From Betaproteobacteria bacterium (lineage in GTDB: Bacteria; Pseudomonadota; Gammaproteobacteria; Burkholderiales; Rhodocyclaceae), in assembly GCA_025997045.1 (NCBI GenBank), contig BNUB01000094.1:1-8907 (forward strand): DNA of 8,907 nucleotides. The letters are read 5' to 3'. Numbering within the stretch: the stretch's first letter is position 1; every line of letters begins with the position of its first letter. Shown here piece by piece: positions 1 through 8,166 of this stretch. The translations under genes and the position numbers were made by a program. The notes beneath the pieces were generated by a model that saw nothing but the letters and a program-made list of their open reading frames with translations, was not told the origin of the DNA and did not search any database.

Positions 1-2
1 CA

Positions 3-1631
3 GATATACCCAAGGTGTTGGTGGTGCACGGTATGGACGTCTGGGCTGGACAGGTGTTCTATCACGAGGGACGACGCTTAACGCGTGGGACCGCCTTTAA
101 GAGGGCGGAGGAGATCGGTATGGCCTCTGACGAGGTTTACGAGGCGACGCTGCGCGACAAGGGCCGGGTGATCGCCGATTTCCGCACCCGCCGCGACAGC
201 ATCGAGGCGCAGTTGCTGGAGGCCGCCGCCCGCGAAGGGGCGAAGCTGGGCGACAGCCGCGCCGATTACGCCGACCTGCTCGACGAGGTGAGCGCGCTGG
301 TTGAACATCCGACCGTGTATGTGGGCGAGTTCGAGGCCGAGTTTCTGGCTGTGCCGCAGGAGTGCCTGATTCTCACCATGCGCGCCAACCAGAAATATTT
401 TCCCCTGTTCGATGCTGCGGGCAAGCTGCGCAACCGCTTCCTCATCGTCTCCAACATGCACCTGGATAACCCCGACAACATTATCGCGGGCAATGCGCGG
501 GTGGTGCGGCCGCGCCTGGCCGATGCGCGCTTTTTCTTTGAGCAGGACAAGAAGCAGAAGCTCGAAGCGCGTCTGCCGCGCCTCGCGCCGGTGGTCTATC
601 ACAACAAGCTCGGCAGTCAGCGTCAGCGGGTTGAGCGCCTCGAGGCGCTGGCGGGCAAGATCGCGCTGGCGCTGCATGCCGATGAGCTTGCCGCCCGTCG
701 CGCCGCCCGGCTGGCCAAGGCCGACCTGGTGACCGAAATGGTGGGCGAATTCCCCGAACTGCAAGGGATTATGGGGCGCTATTACGCGCTCGCCGATGGC
801 GAGGGCGAAGAGGTGGCGAATGCGATTCAGGCCCACTACCTGCCGCGCTTCGCCGGGGATGCGCTGCCGCTGGGCAAGGTCGCCGCGGCGGTGGCGCTGG
901 CCGACAAGCTCGATACGCTCGCCGGGTTTTTTGGCATCGGCCTGGCGCCAACCGGAGACAAAGACCCGTTCGCCCTGCGCCGCGCGGCCTTGGGCGTGCT
1001 GCGTATCCTGAGCGAAATGTCCCTGGCGCTGGAATTGCCGCAATTGATCGAATTTGCCAGCGCGGGTTTTGCGCCGGGCGTGCTGATTCATGCGCAGGGC
1101 AGGGCGGAGCTGGAAGATTTCATGTTCGAGCGTCTCAGGCATCTGCTGCGGGAGAGCGGGGCCGATGTTGCCACCGACGCTGCCACGATTGACGCCGTGC
1201 TGGCGCTGCGGCCGCGCCGGGTCGATCAGGTGTCGGCCCGCCTCGCCGCAGTGGAAGCCTTCCGCGCCTTGCCGGAAGCCGAGGCGCTGGCGGCGGCCAA
1301 CAAGCGCATTACCAACATCCTGAAAAAGAACGCGGACAGCGTTGGCGAGGGCGGCGAGCCGGATGCGGCGCTGTTCCAGGAAGCGGCGGAAAAAGATCTG
1401 TTCCGCCAGGTGACCGAAATCGGGCCGCAGGTGCGTGAGCACATGGCGGGCGCGGATTACACCGCTGCGCTCAAGGTGCTGGCCGGGCTGCGCGCAGCGG
1501 TCGACCGCTCCTTCGAGGATGTGATGGTGATGGCCGACGATGTCGCGGTGCGCAAAAACCGTCTGGCCTTGCTGGCGCAGCTTGCACGCTCGATGAATCA
1601 GGTGGCCGACCTGTCGCGCCTGTCGGCGTGA
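3..1631 (+). CDS. glyS: Glycine--tRNA ligase beta subunit, 5'-truncated by window edge
   Basis: This is the beta chain of the bacterial alpha2-beta2 glycyl-tRNA synthetase, which charges tRNA-Gly in the cytoplasm; the alpha chain (glyQ) would lie off the left edge. About 542 residues are visible, against roughly 690 for the E. coli protein, so about 150 N-terminal residues are missing. The frame is open to the left edge, so the GTG at 15 is probably an internal Val codon and not a start. Recognisable family blocks are KVIADF-like [66 protein letters not shown], and the C-terminal DALR-type anticodon-binding region with [13 protein letters not shown] and [19 protein letters not shown]. The gene ends TGA at 1629-1631, 25 bases before gmhB. 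The first 40 or so codons are unusual (ATA, TTA, CGA, GGA, AGG) and the usual TRGHRF motif reads TRGTAF. Identity is secure; the integrity of the left edge is not. Confidence 0.95.
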   Translation, partial: DIPKVLVVHGMDVWAGQVFYHEGRRLTRGTAFKRAEEIGMASDEVYEATLRDKGRVIADFRTRRDSIEAQLLEAAAREGAKLGDSRADYADLLDEVSALVEHPTVYVGEFEAEFLAVPQECLILTMRANQKYFPLFDAAGKLRNRFLIVSNMHLDNPDNIIAGNARVVRPRLADARFFFEQDKKQKLEARLPRLAPVVYHNKLGSQRQRVERLEALAGKIALALHADELAARRAARLAKADLVTEMVGEFPELQGIMGRYYALADGEGEEVANAIQAHYLPRFAGDALPLGKVAAAVALADKLDTLAGFFGIGLAPTGDKDPFALRRAALGVLRILSEMSLALELPQLIEFASAGFAPGVLIHAQGRAELEDFMFERLRHLLRESGADVATDAATIDAVLALRPRRVDQVSARLAAVEAFRALPEAEALAAANKRITNILKKNADSVGEGGEPDAALFQEAAEKDLFRQVTEIGPQVREHMAGADYTAALKVLAGLRAAVDRSFEDVMVMADDVAVRKNRLALLAQLARSMNQVADLSRLSA

Positions 1632-1644
1632 ACGGCAGCATACA

Positions 1645-1650
1645 AGGGAG
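1645..1650 (+). promoter_or_regulatory. Ribosome binding site of gmhB
   Basis: The purine-rich stretch AGGGAGAAGGGG ends just before the ATG at 1657; GGGAG at 1646-1650 is the best Shine-Dalgarno match and lies 6 bases upstream. It supports 1657 as the gmhB start. Confidence 0.6.
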
Positions 1651-1656
1651 AAGGGG

Positions 1657-2190
1657 ATGAAGCTGATTATTCTCGACCGTGATGGCGTGATCAATTACGA
1701 CTCCGAGCAGTTCATCAAGTCGCCCGACGAATGGCGGCCCATCCCCGGTGCGCTCGAAGCCATCGCCCGCCTCAATCGCTGGGGCTGGCAGGTGGTGGTG
1801 GCGACCAACCAGTCCGGCGTCGGGCGCGGCCTGTTCGACATGGACACCCTCAACACCATCCACGACAAGATGGTGAAGAGCCTCGCCCAGGCCGGGGGTC
1901 GCCTCGATGCCATTTTCTACTGCCCGCACGCCGCCGATTCCACCTGCGATTGCCGCAAACCCAAACCTGGTCTGTTGTTGCAGATCAGCGAGCGTTTCAA
2001 CACCGGGCTGGAAGGCGTGCCGGTGGTCGGCGACAGCCTGCGCGATCTGCAAGCCGGGGTCGCGGTCAGGGGCGCGCCTTTTCTGGTGCTGACCGGCAAG
2101 GGCCAAAAAACAGCGGAAGACCCCGCGCTCCCGGAAGGGACGCGCATCTTTGCCGACCTGGCTGCGGTCGCGCTGGAACTGGCTGCCTGA
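1657..2190 (+). CDS. gmhB: D-glycero-D-manno-heptose 1,7-bisphosphate 7-phosphatase
   Basis: This HAD-superfamily phosphatase removes the 7-phosphate from heptose 1,7-bisphosphate, a cytoplasmic step towards ADP-heptose for the lipopolysaccharide inner core. At 177 residues it is a little shorter than E. coli GmhB (about 190). The HAD motifs are all visible: DRDG at residues 7-10 with the nucleophile D7 and acid/base D9, motif II at T50-N51-Q52, R100-K101-P-K-P, and the acidic motif GDSLRD with D126 and D130. The zinc site typical of GmhB is present as C89-x-H91 and C97-x-C99. A good Shine-Dalgarno sequence precedes the ATG. The gene lies between glyS and plsC, an order often seen in Betaproteobacteria. 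The beta-anomer (LPS) role is inferred from this context; the alpha-anomer or histidinol-phosphatase activities of close relatives are less likely. No oddities are seen. Confidence 0.93.
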   Translation: MKLIILDRDGVINYDSEQFIKSPDEWRPIPGALEAIARLNRWGWQVVVATNQSGVGRGLFDMDTLNTIHDKMVKSLAQAGGRLDAIFYCPHAADSTCDCRKPKPGLLLQISERFNTGLEGVPVVGDSLRDLQAGVAVRGAPFLVLTGKGQKTAEDPALPEGTRIFADLAAVALELAA

Positions 2191-2195
2191 CGCTC

Positions 2196-2969
2196 ATGAA
2201 TCTGCTGCGCTCCCTGATCTTCACCGTGCTGGCCGTGTTCATCACCGCCTTTTTTGCCCTGCTCGGCATGCTGTGCTTTTGGGCAAGGCCGATGCTTCGG
2301 CATCGGCTGGTGACGGGCTGGGTGCCGACGATGATGTGGACGGTGCGTCACGTGCTCGGCATCCGTTACCGCGTGATCGGGCAGGAGAACATCCCGGCCG
2401 GGCCAGCGGTGATTTTGTCCAAGCATCAGTCGGCGTGGGAAACCATCGCCTTGCAGCAGATTTTTCCGCCCTTGTGCTATGTGTTGAAGCGCGAGTTGCT
2501 GTGGATTCCCTTCCTCGGCTGGGGCCTGGCCGCGATTCCGAGCATCGCCATCAACCGTTCCGCAGGCCAGAACGCGCTCTCACAGGTGGTGGAAAAAGGG
2601 CGCAAGCGCCTGGAAATGGGCTTGTGGGTGGCGCTGTTCCCCGAAGGCACCCGCGTTTCACCTGGCGAGAGTGGGCGTTACAAGCCCGGCGGCGCGATTC
2701 TGGCCAAACGCGCCGGGGCGGTGGTCGTCCCGGTGGCGCACAATGCGGGTGAGTTTTGGCGCAAGAATGCTTTCATCCGCCGTCCCGGCGAGATCGTCGT
2801 CAGTATCGGCCCGATCATCGAGGTCAAAGGCATCAAGGCTGACGAGATCAACACCCGGGCGCGGGACTGGATTGAAGGCGAGATGCGTCGCCTGTTTCCA
2901 CAGCATTACGCGGGGAATGAAATTTATGAACGCCTGTCATCGGACTGTCACACATGCCCCTTAGAGTGA
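2196..2969 (+). CDS. plsC: 1-acyl-sn-glycerol-3-phosphate acyltransferase (PlsC family)
   Basis: This enzyme acylates lysophosphatidic acid to phosphatidic acid at the inner membrane, the second acylation of glycerophospholipid synthesis. The 257-residue product has an N-terminal hydrophobic segment (about residues 7-29), a length usual for the family. The acyltransferase motifs are in order: SKHQSAWE at 75-82, with H77 and an acidic residue five positions later (E82, not the classic Asp); AINRS at 118-122; FPEGTR at 148-153; and VVPVAHN at 177-183. The start at 2196 lies 5 bases after the gmhB stop and keeps the membrane segment. The same frame stays open far upstream, but that part is a shadow of gmhB. 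No clear Shine-Dalgarno is seen, so coupling to gmhB translation is likely. The C-terminal codons that encode LSSDCH double as a Pho box for the next operon. A different lysophospholipid acyltransferase specificity cannot be excluded. Confidence 0.9.
   Translation: MNLLRSLIFTVLAVFITAFFALLGMLCFWARPMLRHRLVTGWVPTMMWTVRHVLGIRYRVIGQENIPAGPAVILSKHQSAWETIALQQIFPPLCYVLKRELLWIPFLGWGLAAIPSIAINRSAGQNALSQVVEKGRKRLEMGLWVALFPEGTRVSPGESGRYKPGGAILAKRAGAVVVPVAHNAGEFWRKNAFIRRPGEIVVSIGPIIEVKGIKADEINTRARDWIEGEMRRLFPQHYAGNEIYERLSSDCHTCPLE
2934..2951 (+). promoter_or_regulatory. Pho box (PhoB-binding site) for the pst operon
   Basis: CTGTCATCGGACTGTCAC is two CTGTCA(T/C) half-sites with an 11-base repeat period. 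It matches the E. coli PhoB consensus closely, with both 7-base half-sites intact and the 4-base spacer the only departure. It ends 49 bases before the pstS ATG and lies within plsC codons. The target gene, position and phoB in the same cluster all support activation under phosphate limitation. Confidence 0.88.
2962..2967 (+). promoter_or_regulatory. Candidate -10 element of the PhoB-dependent pstS promoter
   Basis: TAGAGT matches TATAAT at 4 of 6 positions and begins 11 bases after the last base of the Pho box, about where a -10 sits in Class II PhoB promoters, in which the Pho box replaces the -35 element. Its last base is the first base of the plsC stop codon. Transcription would start near 2974, giving a leader of roughly 27 bases. 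The start site is inferred. Confidence 0.5.
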
Positions 2970-3000
2970 GCCGCGTTACAAACAACGTGAGTTCAACACT

Positions 3001-4035
3001 ATGAAACGATTGATCGCAGTTACCTGCTTTGCGGCGGCTTCCGTTCTGAGCCTTCAGGCGCAAGGCGCCAACAATGTGACTGGCGCCGGGGCGAGTTTCC
3101 CCGCGCCGCTCTATACCAAATGGGCTGCGGAGTACAACAAGGCCACCGGGCATCGCATCAATTACCAATCGGTGGGTTCCAGCGCGGGCCTCAAGCAGAT
3201 CGAGGCCAAGACGGTCGACTTCGGCGCGTCCGATGCGCCGCTGACCGACGCGGCTTTGCAGGAAAAAGGTCTCATCCAGTTCCCGACGGTCGTCGGCGGT
3301 ATCGTGCCGATCGTCAATATCCAGGGGGTTACGCCGGGCCAGCTCAAGCTCAACGGCCAGCTGCTCGGCGATATTTATCTGGGCAAGATCACCCACTGGA
3401 ATGACGCTGCCATCGCGGCCGTCAATCCCGGCCTCGCCTTGCCGGATGTCGCCATCGCCGTCGTGCGCCGCGCCGATGGTTCAGGGACGAGCTTTGGTTT
3501 CACCAATTACCTGAGCAAGGTCAATCCCGAATGGAAAGAGAAGGTCGGTGAAGGTACGGCGGTCAATTGGCCCGTCGGTCTCGGCGGCAAGGGCAACGAG
3601 GGCGTTGCGGCTTTCGTCGGACGTCTCGGCGGCTCGATTGGTTACGTCGAATACGCTTACGCCCGGCGCAACAAGCTGGCGCACGCGCAGTTGCAAAACC
3701 GTGCGGGCGAGTTTGTCCAGCCCTCGGAGGCGAGCTTCAAGGCTGCCGCCGCTGGCGCGGAATGGGAGAAGAGTTTCTATCAGATCCTGACCGACCAGCC
3801 GGGCGCTGCGTCCTGGCCCATCACTTCCGCTACGTTTATCCTGCTGCACAAAACGCAGGACAAACCCGCGCAAGCCGCCGCCACACTCGACTTCTTCGGC
3901 TGGGCTTATAAAAATGGCGACACGGAAGCCAGCAATCTGGACTACATTCCGATGCCGCAAAACGTGAAAGACATTGTGACGCGCGCCTGGCAGTCGATTG
4001 TGGATACCTCGGGCAAGCCGGTTCAGAATCCGTAA
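3001..4035 (+). CDS. pstS: Periplasmic phosphate-binding protein PstS
   Basis: PstS captures inorganic phosphate in the periplasm and delivers it to the PstCAB permease. The 344-residue product, a normal length, begins with a Sec-type signal peptide: K2-R3, a hydrophobic core to about residue 18, and likely cleavage after A20 or A23. The phosphate-binding blocks are all present: GAGASFPAPLY at 28-38, SVGSSAG at 57-63, DFGASDAPL at 73-81, and RRADGSGTSF at 156-165, the last matching the family's R-x-D-G-S-G-T loop. The LGKITHWND segment (127-135) is also typical. It is the first gene of the pst cluster, 31 bases after plsC, with a Pho box upstream. The Shine-Dalgarno is weak (GTGAG at 2987-2991). 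There is no lipobox cysteine near the cleavage site, so a soluble periplasmic form is expected; the only early Cys (C9) is inside the signal core. Confidence 0.97.
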   Translation: MKRLIAVTCFAAASVLSLQAQGANNVTGAGASFPAPLYTKWAAEYNKATGHRINYQSVGSSAGLKQIEAKTVDFGASDAPLTDAALQEKGLIQFPTVVGGIVPIVNIQGVTPGQLKLNGQLLGDIYLGKITHWNDAAIAAVNPGLALPDVAIAVVRRADGSGTSFGFTNYLSKVNPEWKEKVGEGTAVNWPVGLGGKGNEGVAAFVGRLGGSIGYVEYAYARRNKLAHAQLQNRAGEFVQPSEASFKAAAAGAEWEKSFYQILTDQPGAASWPITSATFILLHKTQDKPAQAAATLDFFGWAYKNGDTEASNLDYIPMPQNVKDIVTRAWQSIVDTSGKPVQNP

Positions 4036-4038
4036 GCA

Positions 4039-5010
4039 ATGTACGCTCCATTGTCATCTTTCCCTCGCCGCCTGCTCTCCGACGCGCTGGCAGACCGTTT
4101 GTTCGGGCTGCTGGCGCGGCTTGCTGCCCTCATCACGCTGGCGCTTCTGCTGGGCATTCTGTTATCGCTCATCGTGGGCGCCTGGCCTGCCATTCATCAA
4201 TTCGGGCCGGGGTTTTTGACGCACAACGCCTGGGACCCCGTGAAGGAAGATTTCGGCGGACGGGTGATGATCTACGGCACGCTGGCCACCTCGATCATCG
4301 CGCTGGCCATCGCCGTGCCGGTCAGTTTCGGTATCGCGCTCTTTCTGACGGAGCTCTCGCCCGCCTGGCTCAAGCGTCCACTCGGAACCGCCGTCGAATT
4401 GCTGGCCGCGGTGCCTTCCATCGTGTATGGCATGTGGGGGCTGATGGTGTTCGGGCCGGTGCTGGCGCGTTATGTTCAGCAGCCGATGCAGTCTCTTCTG
4501 GGCGATGTCCCTTTTCTGGGGGCGCTCGTGTCCGGCCCGCCGGTCGGGATCGGCATCCTCTCCGCCGGCATTATTTTGTCCATCATGATCATTCCTTTCA
4601 TCGCCTCGGTCATGCGCGATGTGTTCGAGGTCACGCCGCCGCTCCTGAAAGAATCGGCCTACGGCCTGGGCGCGACCACGTGGGAAGTGATCTGGAAAAT
4701 CGTGCTGCCCTTCACCAAGACCGGCGTGCTCGGCGGCATCATGCTGGGACTGGGCCGCGCGCTGGGCGAAACCATGGCGGTGACTTTCGTCATCGGCAAC
4801 ATGAACCAGTTGAATTCGATCTCGCTGTTCGAGCCTGCCAACAGCATCACCTCCGCGCTGGCCAATGAGTTCGCCGAAGCCGCGCCGGGGCTGCATCAGG
4901 CGTCCTTGATCTATCTCGGACTCGTCCTCTTTCTGATTACATTCGTCGTGTTGACTTTCTCACGGCTCCTGCTCATGCGCTTGCAAAAGAACGAAGGGAT
5001 GAGTGTATGA
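4039..5010 (+). CDS. pstC: Phosphate ABC transporter permease PstC
   Basis: PstC pairs with PstA to form the inner-membrane phosphate channel of the Pst transporter. The 323-residue product has about six hydrophobic segments, the first near residues 23-48, and a periplasmic stretch ([13 protein letters not shown]) typical of PstC after it. The permease EAA loop that docks on PstB is seen from E205 ([17 protein letters not shown]), followed by the [17 protein letters not shown] block that marks PstC. The ATG lies only 3 bases after the pstS stop and has no strong Shine-Dalgarno, so translation is probably coupled to pstS. Its stop overlaps the pstA start as ATGA. An internal start could be considered, but 4039 fits the family length. 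Confidence 0.95.
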   Translation: MYAPLSSFPRRLLSDALADRLFGLLARLAALITLALLLGILLSLIVGAWPAIHQFGPGFLTHNAWDPVKEDFGGRVMIYGTLATSIIALAIAVPVSFGIALFLTELSPAWLKRPLGTAVELLAAVPSIVYGMWGLMVFGPVLARYVQQPMQSLLGDVPFLGALVSGPPVGIGILSAGIILSIMIIPFIASVMRDVFEVTPPLLKESAYGLGATTWEVIWKIVLPFTKTGVLGGIMLGLGRALGETMAVTFVIGNMNQLNSISLFEPANSITSALANEFAEAAPGLHQASLIYLGLVLFLITFVVLTFSRLLLMRLQKNEGMSV

Positions 5011-5903
5011 AGACCAACGAAATCGCCAACGAAAACGCCGACCAAAACCCGGATCGCGCCAGGATTGCGCGCTTTGCCCGGCGCAAGCAGATCAACCGGA
5101 TTGCGCTCACGCTTTCCCTGGCCGCCATGCTGTTCGGGATGTTCTGGCTGGCGTGGATTTTGTGGGAGACGCTGCGCCTCGGGCTGGGCAGCCTGAGCAT
5201 GGCGATGCTGACGCAAAGCACGCCGCCACCCAACGAACCTCTCGGCGAAGGCGGGCTCGCCAACGCGATCATGGGGTCGCTGCTGATGGTGGCGCTGGCG
5301 ACCTTTGTCGGCGCGCCCATCGGCATCCTCTCCGGCGTTTATCTTGCCGAGTACGACCCGCGCGGCAAGCTGGCGATGATCATCCGCTTCGTCAACGACC
5401 TGCTGCTCTCCGCGCCTTCCATCATCATCGGCCTGTTCGTCTATGCCGTCATGGTGGTGCGCTTCAAGGCGTTTTCCGGCTGGGCGGGCGCGGTGGCGCT
5501 CGCGCTCATCGTCATCCCGGTCGTCATCCGCACAACCGAAAACATGCTGATGCTCATCCCCGCCGGATTGCGCGAAGCCGCCTACGCGCTGGGCGCGCCG
5601 AAATGGAAGGTCATCACCCGCATCACCCTCACCGCTGCGCGTGCCGGGGTACTGACGGGCATTCTGCTGGCCGTGGCGCGTATTTCGGGTGAAACCGCGC
5701 CGCTGCTCTTTACCGCGCTCAACAATCAATTCTGGAATTTCGGACTGGATGGCCCGACCGCCAATCTGCCGGTCACGATTCTGCAATTCGCCATGAGTCC
5801 TTACGAAAACTGGCAACAGCTCGCCTGGGGCGGCGTCTTCCTGATTACGATGGCGGTGCTCGGCCTCAACATTCTGGCCCGCGTGCTGTCCCGCAAAAAA
5901 TGA
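5007..5903 (+). CDS. pstA: Phosphate ABC transporter permease PstA
   Basis: PstA is the second channel subunit of the Pst transporter. The 298-residue product has a hydrophilic N-terminus rich in Asn, Asp and Arg, a first membrane segment near residues 33-58, and further hydrophobic helices that follow the usual PstA pattern. Family marks are GIYLAEY-like [12 protein letters not shown], the [11 protein letters not shown] helix, the EAA loop from E190 ([14 protein letters not shown]), and [20 protein letters not shown]. The start ATG overlaps the pstC stop by four bases (ATGA) and is preceded by GAAGGGA, a fair Shine-Dalgarno sequence. Its own stop again overlaps pstB as ATGA, so pstC, pstA and pstB should be made in step. 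No oddities are seen. Confidence 0.95.
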   Translation: MKTNEIANENADQNPDRARIARFARRKQINRIALTLSLAAMLFGMFWLAWILWETLRLGLGSLSMAMLTQSTPPPNEPLGEGGLANAIMGSLLMVALATFVGAPIGILSGVYLAEYDPRGKLAMIIRFVNDLLLSAPSIIIGLFVYAVMVVRFKAFSGWAGAVALALIVIPVVIRTTENMLMLIPAGLREAAYALGAPKWKVITRITLTAARAGVLTGILLAVARISGETAPLLFTALNNQFWNFGLDGPTANLPVTILQFAMSPYENWQQLAWGGVFLITMAVLGLNILARVLSRKK

Positions 5904-6721
5904 CTACCATGAACGCTATGAACGCTATGAACGCCACGAACGATGACCCTCAGCAAGAAACCGCGCTGCCCATCAAGATCGCCGTCCGGGATCTGAATTT
6001 TTACTACGGCAAATTCCTGGCGCTCAAGCAGATCAGCCTGGATATTCCGGAGCATTGCGTCACCGCCTTCATCGGCCCGTCCGGCTGCGGAAAATCGACC
6101 CTGCTGCGCACCTTCAACCGCATGTACGAGCTTTATCCCGAACAGCGCGCCACGGGCAGCATCACGCTGGATGGCGAAAACCTGCTCGCATCGACACAGG
6201 ATATCGCGCTCATCCGCGCCCGCATCGGCATGGTGTTCCAGAAGCCCACGCCGTTTCCGATGTCGATCTTCGACAACATCGCCTTCGGGGTAAAGCTCTT
6301 TGAAAATCTCTCCCGCATCGACATGGAAGAGCGCGTTGAATGGGCGCTGAAGAAAGCCGCGCTGTGGGATGAAGTCAAAGACAAACTCCCCCAGAGCGGC
6401 GCGAGCCTCTCCGGCGGTCAGCAGCAGCGCCTGTGTATCGCCCGTGGCGTCGCGATCAAGCCGGAAGTGTTGCTGCTCGACGAACCCTGTTCCGCCCTCG
6501 ACCCGATCTCGACCGCCCGGATCGAAGAGCTGATCGCGGAAATCAAAAAGGATTACACTGTCATCATCGTGACCCACAACATGCAGCAGGCCGCCCGATG
6601 CAGCGACTACACTGCCTATATGTATCTGGGCGAGCTGATGGAATTCGGCGAAACTGAGCAAATGTTCCTGAAACCCGTCCGGCAAGAAACCGAGGACTAC
6701 ATCACCGGACGCTTCGGCTGA
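5900..6721 (+). CDS. pstB: Phosphate ABC transporter ATP-binding protein PstB
   Basis: PstB hydrolyses ATP to drive phosphate import through PstCA and also takes part in signalling to PhoR through PhoU. Counting from the ATG at 5900 it has 273 residues. All ABC ATPase motifs are intact: Walker [10 protein letters not shown] at 59-67, Q-loop Q114, signature LSGGQQQR at 170-177, Walker B VLLLDE at 190-195, and switch H226. The PstB-specific [12 protein letters not shown] and the C-terminal [10 protein letters not shown] are present, and most of the protein resembles E. coli PstB closely. The start is uncertain. The ATG at 5900 overlaps the pstA stop, but ATGs at 5909, 5918 and 5927 are in frame within a short tandem repeat and none has a clear Shine-Dalgarno. 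The extra N-terminal 15 or so residues (MNA repeats) lie before the conserved fold. Confidence 0.97.
   Translation: MTTMNAMNAMNATNDDPQQETALPIKIAVRDLNFYYGKFLALKQISLDIPEHCVTAFIGPSGCGKSTLLRTFNRMYELYPEQRATGSITLDGENLLASTQDIALIRARIGMVFQKPTPFPMSIFDNIAFGVKLFENLSRIDMEERVEWALKKAALWDEVKDKLPQSGASLSGGQQQRLCIARGVAIKPEVLLLDEPCSALDPISTARIEELIAEIKKDYTVIIVTHNMQQAARCSDYTAYMYLGELMEFGETEQMFLKPVRQETEDYITGRFG
5909..5944 (+). repeat. 9-base tandem repeat at the pstB 5' end
   Basis: Four units follow each other: atgaacgct at 5909 and 5918, atgaacgcc at 5927 and the degenerate acgaacgat at 5936. They encode [12 protein letters not shown]. Because the unit is three codons, gain or loss of a copy keeps the reading frame but changes the number of possible start codons. 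Confidence 0.85.
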
Positions 6722-6739
6722 TTCCGGAAAGAGACCACC

Positions 6740-7456
6740 ATGAACGACAAACATCTTTCCTCCCAGTTCGACAGCGATCTGAACACAGTCTCCTCCCGGC
6801 TCATGGAAATGGGCGGTCTGGTCGAGAAGCAGATTCAGGGCGCGGTGACTGCCCTGTCGAACTTCTCCGTCGCCCTCATCAACGACGTGCTCGACACTGA
6901 AGAAAAAGTCGACGCCCTCGAAGTCGAAATCGACCGTGCACTCACCACCGTCGTCGCCCGGCGCCAACCTGCCGCCCGCGACCTGCGGCTGCTGCTGGCG
7001 ATCTCCAAGATCACCACCAACCTAGAGCGGGTCGGCGACGAGGCTTACAAAATCTCCAAGCGCATCAAATCCATCGTCGAGAGCGGCGATGCGCGCAAGG
7101 TGCCGATCGGCGATCTGCGCGTCACCTTCGATCTGGCCGCCAGCCTCATCCATCGTGCGCTGGATGCCTTCGCCCGGCTCGATGTCAGCTCCGCCGTCAC
7201 CATCTTCAAGGAAGACGACCTCATCGACAGCGAGTTCAAGGGGTTTACCCGCAAGCTCATCACCTACATGATGGAAGATCCGCACACCATCAGCAGCAGC
7301 CTCGATTTACTCTTCATCGCCAAGGCGGTCGAGCGCATCGGCGACCATGCCAAAAACATCGCCGAATTCGTCATCTACATCGTCCAGGGCACCGATGTAC
7401 GACACAGCCGCTCACGAAAAACAAATTCATCATCCAACGAGGATGAGATAACATGA
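6740..7456 (+). CDS. phoU: Phosphate signalling protein PhoU
   Basis: PhoU is a cytoplasmic negative regulator that links the Pst transporter to PhoR, keeping the Pho regulon off when phosphate is plentiful. The 238-residue helical product is of normal length and shows the expected internal duplication of two three-helix bundles. Each carries the metal-binding E-x-x-x-D motif: E96-R-V-G-D100 and E198-R-I-G-D202. The ATG at 6740 lies 18 bases after pstB, with a GGAAAGAGA Shine-Dalgarno region. The C-terminus after the usual DVRH is a polar Ser/Asn/Glu tail of about 15 residues. The stop overlaps the phoB start as ATGA. Codons 226 to the end belong to the 127-base repeat that reappears at the right edge of the window. 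Confidence 0.96.
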   Translation: MNDKHLSSQFDSDLNTVSSRLMEMGGLVEKQIQGAVTALSNFSVALINDVLDTEEKVDALEVEIDRALTTVVARRQPAARDLRLLLAISKITTNLERVGDEAYKISKRIKSIVESGDARKVPIGDLRVTFDLAASLIHRALDAFARLDVSSAVTIFKEDDLIDSEFKGFTRKLITYMMEDPHTISSSLDLLFIAKAVERIGDHAKNIAEFVIYIVQGTDVRHSRSRKTNSSSNEDEIT

Positions 7457-7541
7457 AGCCGCGCGTCCTCGTCGTCGAAGACCAGCTCGACATTGCCGAT
7501 CTCATCCTCCTCCATCTGCAACACGAAGGGTTTGAGGCGGT
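7415..7541 (+). repeat. 127-base direct repeat, left copy (phoU end and phoB start)
   Basis: This stretch is identical, base for base, to 8781-8907. It covers the last 13 phoU codons, the ATGA overlap and the first 29 phoB codons. The base before it differs (a at 7414, t at 8780), so the match begins exactly here. This copy lies in intact gene context. Confidence 0.97.
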
Positions 7542-8145
7542 AGCTACGGAAAACGGCGTGGGCGCGCAACGTGAAATTGATGCCGTGCTGCCCGATCTCA
7601 TCCTGCTCGACTGGATGCTCCCCGGCGGACAAAGCGGCATCGACCTCGCCCGCAAATGGCGCGCCGCGCAGCGTACCCGCAACGTCCCCATCATCATCCT
7701 GACCGCACGGGGCGCGGAAGCCGACAAAATCACCGGACTCGATAGCGGCGGCGACGACTACATCACCAAACCTTTTTCGCCCGCCGAGCTCATGGCGCGC
7801 ATCCGCGCCCTGCTGCGTCGTCGCGCCCCCGAACAACTCGCCGATGTGGTCACGGTCGGCGAACTGACGCTTGACGCGGGGGAGCTGCGCGTCCGCTACC
7901 GTAACCATGACATCCCCCTCGGCCCCACCGAATTTCGCCTGCTGCATTACCTGATGAAACATCCGGATCGCGTCTACAGCCGCGCTTCCCTGCTCGACAA
8001 GGTTTGGGGTGATCACGTCTTCATTGAAGAGCGCACGGTCGATGTCCACATCAAACGTCTGCGCGCCGCGCTCAGAGATGCCGGAACGATCATCGAAACC
8101 GTGCGCGGCGCGGGCTACCGGCTGGTCTCGAAGCAGAACGCCTGA
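7453..8145 (+). CDS. phoB: Phosphate regulon response regulator PhoB
   Basis: PhoB is an OmpR-family regulator that, once phosphorylated by PhoR, binds Pho boxes and activates phosphate-scavenging genes, here very probably including its own operon through the box at 2934. The 230-residue product has a receiver domain with the acidic pair E9-D10, phosphoacceptor D53 in LLDWMLP, T84 and K106-P107. A winged-helix DNA-binding domain follows from about residue 135, with PTEFRLLHYL, ERTVDVHIKRLR and VRGAGYRLV. The length matches E. coli PhoB (229). The start overlaps the phoU stop by four bases, with a GAGG motif about 12 bases upstream. PhoR follows after 21 bases. The context pst-phoU-phoB-phoR makes PhoB the only reasonable assignment among OmpR-type regulators. 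Confidence 0.97.
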   Translation: MKPRVLVVEDQLDIADLILLHLQHEGFEAVATENGVGAQREIDAVLPDLILLDWMLPGGQSGIDLARKWRAAQRTRNVPIIILTARGAEADKITGLDSGGDDYITKPFSPAELMARIRALLRRRAPEQLADVVTVGELTLDAGELRVRYRNHDIPLGPTEFRLLHYLMKHPDRVYSRASLLDKVWGDHVFIEERTVDVHIKRLRAALRDAGTIIETVRGAGYRLVSKQNA

Positions 8146-8166
8146 AAGACCCAAAGAGAAAACGTC

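Noticed and set aside
78..1694. A 538-codon open frame on the minus strand, antisense to glyS
   Set aside because: It mirrors the GC-rich glyS codons, its translation is rich in His, Arg and Gln with no recognisable domain, and the plus-strand frame matches GlyS throughout.
1731..2195. A long upstream extension of the plsC frame
   Set aside because: It reads out of frame through gmhB, gives a Pro/Arg-rich product without family similarity, and would bury the N-terminal membrane segment of PlsC. The ATG at 2196 fits.
2970..3000. Possible terminator between plsC and pstS
   Set aside because: The 31-base gap has no GC-rich hairpin followed by a T run.
6558..6575. A CTGTCAT half-site within pstB that resembles a Pho box
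   Set aside because: The second half-site 11 bases later is GTGACCC, a poor match, and the bases encode the conserved TVIIVTH strand of the ATPase, which explains the sequence.
7375..8154. Minus-strand open frames across phoB and phoR
   Set aside because: They are antisense shadows of well-supported genes with no domain signal and no promoter or ribosome-binding site.
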